Of a stretch of DNA of 64,000 nt, positions 9,155 through 16,829 are shown piece after piece. This stretch comes from Cellvibrionaceae bacterium (lineage in GTDB: Bacteria; Pseudomonadota; Gammaproteobacteria; Pseudomonadales; Cellvibrionaceae). The DNA lies in contig JAGKWQ010000001.1 in the NCBI GenBank assembly GCA_021151825.1, positions 1,039,833-1,103,832 on the forward strand, given 5' to 3'. The notes under the pieces are model-generated. The model had not been told where the DNA came from. It made no database searches and worked only from the letters and a program-made list of their open reading frames with translations. The first letter of the stretch is position 1; every line of letters starts with the position of its first letter. The position numbers were made by a program, and so were the translations under genes.

Positions 9155-10312
9155 ATGAAAATAGCCATCACCAAAGAGAGACGGGCACACGAACGTCGTG
9201 TTGCCGCCACACCGGATACTGTAAAAAAATTCATCGCACTAGGATTTACGGTCGCGATTGAAAAAGGTGCCGGAGAATCCAGCCGTATTCCCGATAGCGA
9301 TTACCAAACCGCCGGTGCAAGTATTGAAAGTGATCTTGCCGCATTACTACGCGATGCCGACATCGTGTTAAAGGTTCAGCGTCCCCTATTATCTGGTGAA
9401 AGCGAAATTAATGAGCTTGCGTTAATAAAACGCGGGGCACTATTAATCGCGATGCTTTCGCCCTATACCGATCCTTCCGCACTCACTCAATATGCGCAAG
9501 CGGGTATCACCGCAATGACACTGGAATTTGTACCGCGTATTACGCGCGCACAATCCATGGATGTATTGAGCTCGCAATCCAACCTCGCCGGCTATCGTGC
9601 GGTATTGGAAGCAATCAATATTTATGATCGCGCTATGCCGATGATGATGACAGCTGCCGGTACTATTGCACCGGCGCGCGTAATGGTTCTTGGCGCCGGT
9701 GTCGCGGGCTTGCAAGCGATTGCCACTGCACGTCGTTTGGGTGCAATTGTTTCTGCAACAGATGTGCGTGCGGCATCCAAAGAACAAGTGGAAAGCCTCG
9801 GCGGAAAATTTGTAATGGTAGAAAGCGAAGAAGTTAAAAACGCTGAAACCGCCGGCGGTTATGCCAAAGAAATGAGCGATGATTACAAACGTCGCCAGGC
9901 TGAATTAGTGGCCGAGACATTAAAGAAACAGGATATCGCCATTTGCACCGCATTAATTCCCGGTCGCAAAGCACCGACATTAATTAATGATGAAATGGTG
10001 CACTCCATGCGCCCTGGTTCGGTGATTGTCGATTTGGCCGCAGAACAAGGTGGCAATTGCACACTCACTAAACCGGGCGAAATTGTTGAGGTGAACGGTG
10101 TAAGCATTATCGGTTTATTAAATATTCCGAGCCGCTTGTCGGCAGATGCCAGTGCGCTTTATGCCAAGAATTTATTGAATTTTATTACTCCCATGGTGAA
10201 TGCCGATAAACAGTTCGCTGTTAATTGGCAGGATGAAATTATTGCCGCAACCGTACTCACACGCGATGGCGACATTGTTCATCCCAACTTTAAACCTGCC
10301 AGCGCAGCGTAA
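9155..10312 (+). CDS. pntAA: Proton-translocating NAD(P) transhydrogenase subunit alpha part 1 (NAD-binding domain I)
   Basis: The 385-residue soluble domain binds NAD(H) and passes hydride to NADP in domain III, coupled to proton flow. The start is the ATG at 9155, whose product begins MKIAITKERRAHERRVAATP, as in known PntA proteins; the longer frame upstream adds unrelated residues. Visible motifs are the glycine-rich VMVLGAGVAGLQA and the RAQSMDVLSSQSNLAGYRAV segment of the hydride-transfer site. The transmembrane part is a separate gene, as in Rhodospirillum-type three-gene transhydrogenases rather than the fused E. coli form. The next gene starts 12 bases after its stop. Confidence 0.93.
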   Translation: MKIAITKERRAHERRVAATPDTVKKFIALGFTVAIEKGAGESSRIPDSDYQTAGASIESDLAALLRDADIVLKVQRPLLSGESEINELALIKRGALLIAMLSPYTDPSALTQYAQAGITAMTLEFVPRITRAQSMDVLSSQSNLAGYRAVLEAINIYDRAMPMMMTAAGTIAPARVMVLGAGVAGLQAIATARRLGAIVSATDVRAASKEQVESLGGKFVMVESEEVKNAETAGGYAKEMSDDYKRRQAELVAETLKKQDIAICTALIPGRKAPTLINDEMVHSMRPGSVIVDLAAEQGGNCTLTKPGEIVEVNGVSIIGLLNIPSRLSADASALYAKNLLNFITPMVNADKQFAVNWQDEIIAATVLTRDGDIVHPNFKPASAA

Positions 10313-10324
10313 GGGGAATTCATT

Positions 10325-10624
10325 ATGGAAACCGGTTTTGTTTCGCAATTATCTATTTTTGTGCTCGCGATTTTTGTGGGCTACTACGTGGTCTGGAGTG
10401 TAACACCGGCGTTGCACACACCACTGATGGCAGTAACCAATGCTATCTCCAGTGTGATTATTGTCGGTGCAATAATTGCAGTCGGCCCCGAAGGTATAAG
10501 CTTGTCCAAAGTGCTCGGCTTTGTCGCCATGGTATTAGCAGCGATTAATATTTTTGGCGGTTTTACCGTTACGCATCGCATGCTCGCTATGTATAAAAAG
10601 AAAGATAAAGCGGGAGGCAAATAA
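10325..10624 (+). CDS. pntAB: NAD(P) transhydrogenase subunit alpha part 2 (transmembrane)
   Basis: This 99-residue membrane protein has three or four hydrophobic segments and the conserved HTPLMAVTNAISSV motif of transhydrogenase domain II. With PntB it forms the proton channel. GGGGAATTCATT before the ATG is a good ribosome site. The pntB start lies 2 bases after its stop, which implies translational coupling. It is shorter than some homologues (about 140 residues), mainly for lack of an N-terminal extension. Confidence 0.92.
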   Translation: METGFVSQLSIFVLAIFVGYYVVWSVTPALHTPLMAVTNAISSVIIVGAIIAVGPEGISLSKVLGFVAMVLAAINIFGGFTVTHRMLAMYKKKDKAGGK

Positions 10625-10626
10625 TC

Positions 10627-12030
10627 ATGAGCAACTTCCACGTAAACCTGACAGCGTTTGCTTATTTAGTCGCAGCAGTTTTATTTATTCTTGCATTGCG
10701 CGGATTGTCATCACCAGAGTCATCCCGTCGCGGGAACACGCTCGGCATGATCGGCATGGCAATTGCGATTATTACTACAATGTTGAGCCCGGAAATTACA
10801 TCTTATGGCTGGATTTTTTCCGCGTTAGCGATTGGTGCGGTGATTGGTATTTTTATCGCACGCAAAATTGCCATGACGGCGATGCCGCAATTAGTAGCCG
10901 CATTTCATAGTTTGGTTGGTATGGCGGCGGTGCTGGTTGCCGGTGCTGCATTCAGCAATCCGATTGGTTTTGGTATTGCCAATGCAGCGGGTGAAATTTT
11001 TATCGCCAGCCGTATCGAAATGGGTTTGGGTGTGGTGATTGGTGCAATTACATTTTCGGGTTCAGTGATTGCATTTACCAAATTACAGGGTTTGGTTTCC
11101 GGCAAACCCATTGTATTTGGTGGCCAGCATTTTGTTAATGCGTTAGTTGGTCTGTTGATTGTCGGCTTGATTGTGTATTTCTGCGCTGATCAATCGCCGT
11201 GGATTTTCTGGAGTATGACGGCGCTGGCATTTTTAATCGGTGTGCTGCTGATTATTCCTATCGGCGGCGCGGATATGCCGGTGGTAGTTTCCATGCTCAA
11301 CTCTTATTCAGGGTGGGCTGCTGCCGGTATCGGTTTTACCTTGCACAATAATGCATTGATTGTTACTGGTGCACTAGTCGGCTCGTCTGGTGCAATTCTT
11401 TCCTATATCATGTGCAAAGGCATGAATCGCTCATTTTTCAATGTAATTCTTGGCGGTTTCGGTGCGGATGCAACAGCTATTAATACCGCAGGTGGCGAAG
11501 ATAAACCGGTAAAACAAGGAAGCGCCGAAGATGCCGCTTTCATTATGAAGAATGCCGGCTCGGTCATTATTGTTCCCGGTTACGGTATGGCCGTGGCCCA
11601 AGCCCAGCATGCCCTGCGCGAAATGGCCGACGAATTAAAACACGCGGGTGTGAAAGTCAGTTATGCGATTCATCCGGTTGCAGGTCGCATGCCTGGCCAT
11701 ATGAATGTGTTACTCGCGGAGGCCAATGTGCCTTACGACGAAGTGTTTGAACTCGATGATATAAACAACGAATTCCAAACTGCTGACGTTGCCTTTGTGA
11801 TCGGTGCCAATGACGTAACTAATCCCGCCGCCAAAACCAATCCGCAAAGCCCGATTTTCGGCATGCCGATTTTGGAAGTGGAAAAAGCGCGCACAGTATT
11901 ATTTGTTAAACGCTCAATGGCTTCCGGTTATTCGGGCGTGGAAAACGAATTATTCCATCGCGATAACACTATGATGTTATTTGGTGATGCGAAGAAAATG
12001 GTTGAGTCCATTGTAAAAAATATTTCGTAG
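10627..12030 (+). CDS. pntB: NAD(P) transhydrogenase subunit beta
   Basis: The 467-residue protein has about eight to nine membrane helices followed by the NADP(H)-binding domain III, with IVPGYGMAVAQAQHALREMA as the dinucleotide fold and GANDVTNPAA near the C-terminus. Its length equals that of E. coli PntB (about 462). The enzyme would make NADPH from NADH using the proton gradient. The pnt operon sits inside the galacturonate locus, where reductant balance may matter, but no functional link is proven. GGAGG precedes the ATG. Confidence 0.94.
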   Translation: MSNFHVNLTAFAYLVAAVLFILALRGLSSPESSRRGNTLGMIGMAIAIITTMLSPEITSYGWIFSALAIGAVIGIFIARKIAMTAMPQLVAAFHSLVGMAAVLVAGAAFSNPIGFGIANAAGEIFIASRIEMGLGVVIGAITFSGSVIAFTKLQGLVSGKPIVFGGQHFVNALVGLLIVGLIVYFCADQSPWIFWSMTALAFLIGVLLIIPIGGADMPVVVSMLNSYSGWAAAGIGFTLHNNALIVTGALVGSSGAILSYIMCKGMNRSFFNVILGGFGADATAINTAGGEDKPVKQGSAEDAAFIMKNAGSVIIVPGYGMAVAQAQHALREMADELKHAGVKVSYAIHPVAGRMPGHMNVLLAEANVPYDEVFELDDINNEFQTADVAFVIGANDVTNPAAKTNPQSPIFGMPILEVEKARTVLFVKRSMASGYSGVENELFHRDNTMMLFGDAKKMVESIVKNIS

Positions 12031-12078
12031 CAATTTTTTTGTACAGCGTTTGTTTGTGTGAGTTATGGAGCTCCTCTA

Positions 12079-12110
12079 GAGTGCCGCTCAGCGAGGGCAC
12101 TCATTTTTTT
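12079..12110 (+). terminator. Intrinsic terminator after pntB
   Basis: GAGTGCC and GGCACTC form a perfect 7-bp stem (12079-12085 with 12096-12102) followed by seven T residues. It ends the pnt operon and lies just before the VOC gene, which therefore needs its own promoter or read-through. Confidence 0.85.
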
Positions 12111-12124
12111 AGAGTTTACCGTTT

Positions 12125-12520
12125 ATGAAGATTGAACATTTTGCCGTAAATGTCGCTGACCCCATTGCAATGGCTGAATGGTATGTGGCGAATATGGGGC
12201 TAAAAATTGTGCGTAAACAGGAAGGTGGGGCTAACACCCATTTTCTGGCCGATGATTCCGGTGATGTGATGATTGAAATTTACAACAATCCACCGGACGA
12301 AGTTCCCGATTACAAGAACATGAATCCGCTGCTATTGCATTTGGCATTTGTGTGCGAAAACCCGGGGCAAAAGCGTGCAGAGCTGGAATTAGTTGGAGCA
12401 AGCTTTGCCGAAGAAGTACATATCAAAGATGGATCACATTTGGTGATGATGCGCGACCCCTGGGGATTGGCAATTCAGCTTTGTAAACGCGGAAATAAAA
12501 TGCTGAAATATCAGCAATAA
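12125..12520 (+). CDS. VOC (glyoxalase/bleomycin-resistance fold) protein
   Basis: A 131-residue single-domain protein with the beta-alpha-beta-beta-beta repeats of the vicinal oxygen chelate fold: the opening MKIEHFAVNVADP, MIEIYNNPPDE in the middle, and RDPWGLAIQLCKR at the end. Candidate metal ligands are H5, E58 and the C-terminal region. The exact reaction cannot be inferred; family members include glyoxalases, isomerases and dioxygenases. It sits between pntB and the convergent kdgK in a sugar-acid locus, so a role in hexuronate metabolism is possible but unproven. No strong ribosome site is visible. Confidence 0.8.
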   Translation: MKIEHFAVNVADPIAMAEWYVANMGLKIVRKQEGGANTHFLADDSGDVMIEIYNNPPDEVPDYKNMNPLLLHLAFVCENPGQKRAELELVGASFAEEVHIKDGSHLVMMRDPWGLAIQLCKRGNKMLKYQQ

Positions 12521-12554
12521 TTTTTTTAAATTAATTTAATAGCACTTCGAATAC

Positions 12555-12736
12555 GTTTTCAATCAGTGTTTATGTTTCAAAAACGCATAAATACCCGCAA
12601 GCGGGACCTGCCATCAATAAATTGTTGGCGTTCCGTGCGCGCAAAACATGTTTTGCTACATGCGCACTACACCCATGTAGCTCCCTTTCGCCATCCATGG
12701 CTCGAGGGTTTTGAAACATAAACACTGATTGAAAAC
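12555..12736. repeat. 182-bp structured element with perfect 28-bp terminal inverted repeats
   Basis: Bases 12555-12582 and 12709-12736 are exact reverse complements over 28 bases. The interior adds nested palindromes: a CCCGC/GCGGG hairpin near 12593-12604, the 16-base perfect palindrome GCAAAACATGTTTTGC, and CTACATG/CATGTAG arms. It contains no ORF, lies between convergent genes, and looks like a non-autonomous MITE-type or REP-like element. No clear target-site duplication is visible. Confidence 0.75.
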
Positions 12737-12766
12737 TCACATAGTGCCAATTGTACTTTATTCGGC

Positions 12767-13708
12767 CTATGCGCCAAGTTCTTTATCAAAAATAGCTTTA
12801 TCAATAATCGCACCACGATGGCGAATGATAATACCGGCACAACGAATACCTTGTTTCGCAGAATCTTCAATCGATTTTTTCTGCAAACGGCCCGCGAGAT
12901 AACCCGCGTTAAACGTATCGCCTGCACCGGTAGTATCGACAACACCTTGCACCGGTGGAACAGGCACGCGAACTTCCGCATCGGGAGTAATGATCACAGC
13001 ATCATCGGCGCCGCGCTTTAATACCAGCTCAGCCAGGTTGTAAGACGCGTAACGTTGCTTGCAACCTTCAATGCTGTCATCGCCCCACAGCAACTGTTCA
13101 TCATCGAGTGTAAGCAGTGCAATATCGGTGTATTGCATAATGGCGAGCATCGCTTGTTGTGCTTCGGCTTTATCGCGCCACAAACGCGGACGGTAGTTAC
13201 TATCGAACGCGATAATCACATCTTGCTGACGCAATTTGTGCAATGCGTTGTATAAAAATTCACGCGATTTTTCGCCGATAATTGCCAGCGTAATGCCGCT
13301 CAGGTAAACGCAATTGCAATCAACCAGTTTCTGGCACAATTGATCCGCCGCTTCTTGCGAATTAAATAATTCGCGTGCAGGGGCCTCTTTGCGCCAGTAA
13401 AAAAATTCGCGCTCACCATCAGGGCGATTGCGAATAATGTACAAACCAGGTGAGCGGCCGGAAATTTGTTTGATCAAACCCGTGCCAATATTTTCAGCGG
13501 TAATACGCTGCATAATTTGCGCACTGTAAGGATCATCACCCAATTGGGTTACGTAATCAGTTTTTAAACCCAGGCGGGCCATGTACACCGAAGTGTTATA
13601 AGTATCGCCAGCGAAAGAAAGGGCCATCGTTTCGCGGCCATTGCTGTCGGCGGTCGGGAACGGGGAGAGCTCCACCATGACTTCGCCAATTGCTGCTATG
13701 TGTGCCAT
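12767..13708 (-). CDS. kdgK: 2-dehydro-3-deoxygluconokinase (KDG kinase, PfkB family)
   Basis: The 313-residue PfkB-family sugar kinase phosphorylates 2-keto-3-deoxygluconate to KDG-6-phosphate, the step after UxaA. Visible features are the N-terminal GEVMVELSP, AGDTYNTSVYMARLG, the KDG-kinase-like GLYIIRNRPDGEREFFYWR, and the anion-hole/catalytic DTTGAGDTFNAGYLAG with its base aspartate near residue 255. It is transcribed away from the UxuB-like gene across a 250-bp divergent gap and converges with the VOC gene. Paralogous PfkB kinases such as fructokinase are excluded by the KDG-specific YWR region. Confidence 0.9.
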   Translation of the reverse strand: MAHIAAIGEVMVELSPFPTADSNGRETMALSFAGDTYNTSVYMARLGLKTDYVTQLGDDPYSAQIMQRITAENIGTGLIKQISGRSPGLYIIRNRPDGEREFFYWRKEAPARELFNSQEAADQLCQKLVDCNCVYLSGITLAIIGEKSREFLYNALHKLRQQDVIIAFDSNYRPRLWRDKAEAQQAMLAIMQYTDIALLTLDDEQLLWGDDSIEGCKQRYASYNLAELVLKRGADDAVIITPDAEVRVPVPPVQGVVDTTGAGDTFNAGYLAGRLQKKSIEDSAKQGIRCAGIIIRHRGAIIDKAIFDKELGA

Positions 13709-13959
13709 GTTAAATATCCACGGATGTGCTGGTTAAGAATGTTGTTATGGGTTGTGCAAAAAAATGTGCATCATTAAACCCGGCAACTATAACACTTGTT
13801 AAATAGCAACCCTAGAATTTTGTGCGATTAAAATGAAGTTGTTTTGTTATTTTTAAATTTTATTCCTGATGAATAAATCAGGTTTATTTTATAGTTTTTA
13901 TTTCTCAATTTTTAACTTTTAAAGTTTAAGAATGCTATCAACCTTTGCTGGATTTTATA
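13709..13959. promoter_or_regulatory. Divergent promoter region kdgK / uxuB-like
   Basis: This 250-bp gap is AT-rich and must hold both promoters. The palindrome TAACACTTGTTA at 13790-13801 (5-bp arms, 2-bp spacer) is the only operator-like feature I see; it does not match the CCGG-centred sites near uxaA. Confidence 0.4.
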
Positions 13960-15450
13960 ATGAATCGTTTAAACAAAAACTTGTTGTCACAGTTACCCAA
14001 AGATATTGCTTTACCACAATATAATCGCGCCGAATTAGTACCGGGAATAGTGCATTTGGGTATAGGCGCGTTTCATCGCGCGCATCAGGCGTTTTACACA
14101 GAAGCAGTATTAAATCAATTCGGTGGCAATTGGGGAATTATTGGCAGCAGCTTGCGCTCGGCAAGTGTTCGCGATCAATTGGTACCGCAAGATTGTTTAT
14201 ATACATTAGTTGAGCGTTCCAGTGATGGTGAAAAACTGCAGATTATCGGTGCAGTAACCGATACGCTTGTTGGCCCGGAAAATCCCGCTGCATTGGTTGC
14301 AGCAATCGCACAACCCAACATTAAAATTGTTTCATTAACTGTGACTGAAAAAGGTTATTGCCATGATCCCGCAACCGGCAACTTGAATGAAACCCATCCG
14401 GATATTATTCACGACCTGCAAAATCTGGATACCCCCGTTTCTGCTATCGGCTTTATTGTCGCCGGATTAAAACAACGTTATGAAAATAAACAGAAAGCAT
14501 TTACTGCACTGAGTTGCGACAATCTACCCAACAATGGCGAAGTATTGGAAAAAGTAGTCCTGCAATTCGCACAAAAAATTTCTCCTGCATTAGCCGATTG
14601 GATTAAAGCCAACGCCACATTCCCCAGCACAATGATCGACCGCATTGTTCCCGCCACTACTGACGATGATCGTCGCGATATTGAAGCGCGCCTGAGTATT
14701 AATGGTGAAAGTGTGCGCGACGAAGGCATGGTGGTATGTGAACCTTTCTCACAATGGGTAGTAGAAGATAAATTTGCAGATGGTCGCCCCGAATGGGAAA
14801 AAGTTGGCGTGCTTTTAGTAAACGATGTACGTGTGTTTGAAAAAATTAAACTGCGCTTATTAAATGGTGCTCACTCCACCATGGCATATACTGGCTATCT
14901 TTCTGGTTTTCAATACATTAGCGAAGTCATGGAGCAACCGGCATTTGTCAATCTGGTAACAACTTATATGGCACGCGAAGCAGGTGAAACTGTAGTCGCG
15001 CCAGCCGGTTTTGATATTGAAGCGTATAAGCAACAATTGCGCGACCGTTTTTCCAATAAAGCTCTCAAACATCGCACCTGGCAAATTGCGATGGACGGCT
15101 CACAAAAACTGCCGCAACGTTTATTGGAAACGTTGCGTGAACAATTAGCAGGCAATGGCAATATTGATATTCTTTGTTTGGGCGTCGCCGCCTGGATTCG
15201 TTATGTATCCGGAGTAGATGAACAAGGCCAGACGATTGAAGTTTCTGATCCGCTTGCAAAAGAATTGCGCGCGACCTGCGATGCAAATCAGGGCAATCCT
15301 GCAGCAACGGTCAAAGCCATTGTGAGCATTCAAAAAGTATTTGGTACTGATTTAATTGATGAGGCACGTTTTATTCAGACTACAACCCAATGGCTGGAGC
15401 GTTTTTACAACAAAGGGGTATTAACCTCCATACAAGAATCCTTCCAATAA
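13960..15450 (+). CDS. uxuB: UxuB-like fructuronate/tagaturonate reductase (mannitol dehydrogenase family)
   Basis: The 496-residue protein belongs to the long-chain polyol dehydrogenases, with N-terminal GIVHLGIGAFHRAHQA and catalytic K-(x4)-N-(x2)-H in KLRLLNGAH. Long blocks agree with E. coli UxuB, such as SLTVTEKGYC and HRTWQIAMDGSQKLPQRLL. UxuB reduces fructuronate to mannonate with NADH. The local dehydratase is UxaA type, which uses altronate, so this enzyme may act on tagaturonate here. I use the ATG at 13960; an upstream TTG at 13945 is unlikely. The gene is divergent from kdgK and followed by a terminator-like repeat. Confidence 0.85.
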   Translation: MNRLNKNLLSQLPKDIALPQYNRAELVPGIVHLGIGAFHRAHQAFYTEAVLNQFGGNWGIIGSSLRSASVRDQLVPQDCLYTLVERSSDGEKLQIIGAVTDTLVGPENPAALVAAIAQPNIKIVSLTVTEKGYCHDPATGNLNETHPDIIHDLQNLDTPVSAIGFIVAGLKQRYENKQKAFTALSCDNLPNNGEVLEKVVLQFAQKISPALADWIKANATFPSTMIDRIVPATTDDDRRDIEARLSINGESVRDEGMVVCEPFSQWVVEDKFADGRPEWEKVGVLLVNDVRVFEKIKLRLLNGAHSTMAYTGYLSGFQYISEVMEQPAFVNLVTTYMAREAGETVVAPAGFDIEAYKQQLRDRFSNKALKHRTWQIAMDGSQKLPQRLLETLREQLAGNGNIDILCLGVAAWIRYVSGVDEQGQTIEVSDPLAKELRATCDANQGNPAATVKAIVSIQKVFGTDLIDEARFIQTTTQWLERFYNKGVLTSIQESFQ

Positions 15451-15452
15451 CC

Positions 15453-15548
15453 CGTAGGGGCGCAATTTATTGCGCCCTGTTTTTTTAGGATTTATCTCCC
15501 CAACCAAAAAGGTACAATAAGAGGGCGCAATAACTTGCGCCCCTACAG
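15453..15548. repeat. REP-like inverted doublet
   Basis: Two near-identical GC-rich hairpin units, each about 26 bases with a GTAGGGGCGCAA core, lie in opposite orientation at about 15453-15478 and 15522-15547, separated by 43 bases. This is the layout of REP doublets (REPINs). The first unit doubles as the uxuB terminator. Confidence 0.65.
15458..15486 (+). terminator. Terminator after uxuB-like gene
   Basis: GGGCGCAA pairs perfectly with TTGCGCCC (15458-15465 with 15470-15477) and is followed by TGTTTTTTT. It is also half of the REP-like doublet. Confidence 0.75.
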
Positions 15549-15573
15549 GTCATATTCATTCTGAGAGGAAAAA

Positions 15574-16692
15574 ATGATTTTCCGTAATGTGAATTCAATT
15601 ATTGCGCTCATTTTTTCGCTGTTTTTTATCTCAAGCTGTGCAACACAACCGTATGCTGACTACGATGCAATAGTTAATGCATCTACAAAACCCTCTGCAA
15701 AACATTTCACCAGTATTCAAGCTGCGCTGGAGGCTGCGCCCACAGTTACCAAAAAGCCTTACCGGATTTTTATTGCGCCAGGCGATTACTATGAAAAAAT
15801 TACTATCGCCAAACCCAATATCCATTTAATGGGCGCTGACAAAAAAATCACCCGGATTTTTTACAATGCCTATGCCGGCCAACAATCTACCGACACCGGT
15901 GTAACCAAAGGGCAAATATGGGGAACATCAGGTTCCGCCACATTGACTATTCGTGCAGCCAATATCCATATACAAGGGTTGACGATTGAAAATACTTTCG
16001 ATTTCCTTGCCAACGATGCGCTCGCCAATGATGACTCCAGACGCATTGCCAACACCCAGGCCGTTGCGCTACATCTGGATAATGGCAGCGACCGTTTTCT
16101 AGCGCGCGATGTGCGTTTGCTCGGCTATCAAGACACATTATTTGTGAATGCCGGGCGTAGCTGGTTTGATAAAAGTTTGATCGCTGGCAATGTGGATTTT
16201 ATTTTTGGTAAAGGCAATGCGCTGTTCACCCATTCGGAAATAAAAACGCGCGGACGCGGAAAACCCAGCAATCCTCATGCGTATCTGGTTGCGCCCTCTA
16301 CGCAAATTAGCAATGAATATGGATTAACCTTTATCGATTGCATTTTAACGCGCAGCAAATCCGTACCCGATAACTCCGTACCACTCGGTCGCCCTTGGCA
16401 CCCAACCACCCAATTTATGGATGGCCGTTACGCTGACCCCAACGCAATTGGCAAAGCAGTATTTATTAATGTGTGGATGGATAAACACATTACTAACGAT
16501 GGCTGGCATTCCATGAGCGGCACAGCCAAAGACGGAAGCAAAATCCAGTTCCAGCCGGAAGATTCACGTTTTTTTGAATACAACAGCAAGGGACCGGGTG
16601 CTGTGGTGAATGGCAAGCGCCGGCAATTATCTGCACAAGAAATTAAAAACTATTCAAAAGAAAAAATATTTGGCGATTGGAAGCCGGAATAA
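15574..16692 (+). CDS. Pectin methylesterase (CE8) lipoprotein
   Basis: The 372-residue enzyme removes methyl esters from pectin so that polygalacturonase can act. Catalytic residues are all present: Q162 (TQAVALH), Q186-D187 (GYQDTLF), D208 (GNVDFIFG) and R273 with W275 (LGRPWH). The signal peptide ends in an ISSC lipobox, so the protein is probably held in a membrane, as E. chrysanthemi PemB is. GAGAGGAAAAA precedes the ATG. It follows the UxuB-like gene on the same strand but is separated by the REP-like doublet. Confidence 0.93.
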   Translation: MIFRNVNSIIALIFSLFFISSCATQPYADYDAIVNASTKPSAKHFTSIQAALEAAPTVTKKPYRIFIAPGDYYEKITIAKPNIHLMGADKKITRIFYNAYAGQQSTDTGVTKGQIWGTSGSATLTIRAANIHIQGLTIENTFDFLANDALANDDSRRIANTQAVALHLDNGSDRFLARDVRLLGYQDTLFVNAGRSWFDKSLIAGNVDFIFGKGNALFTHSEIKTRGRGKPSNPHAYLVAPSTQISNEYGLTFIDCILTRSKSVPDNSVPLGRPWHPTTQFMDGRYADPNAIGKAVFINVWMDKHITNDGWHSMSGTAKDGSKIQFQPEDSRFFEYNSKGPGAVVNGKRRQLSAQEIKNYSKEKIFGDWKPE

Positions 16693-16727
16693 TTTTTCAG
16701 GCAGGTAAAGGGAAATATAGAATGAAA

Positions 16728-16752
16728 TAAAAAAGCCCCTGTATGCAGGGGC
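16728..16752 (-). terminator. Terminator of the ABC exporter operon
   Basis: On the minus strand a GCCCCTG/CAGGGGC stem with a 4-base loop is followed by TTTTTTATTTC. It lies 78 bases beyond the permease stop. Confidence 0.85.
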
Positions 16753-16829
16753 AATGTCCTATTAACAAGGCCCGGATGATTTCATTTCGTCCGTGGGGTT
16801 GGCCGAATGTTTACAGGATGAGATCCGCA

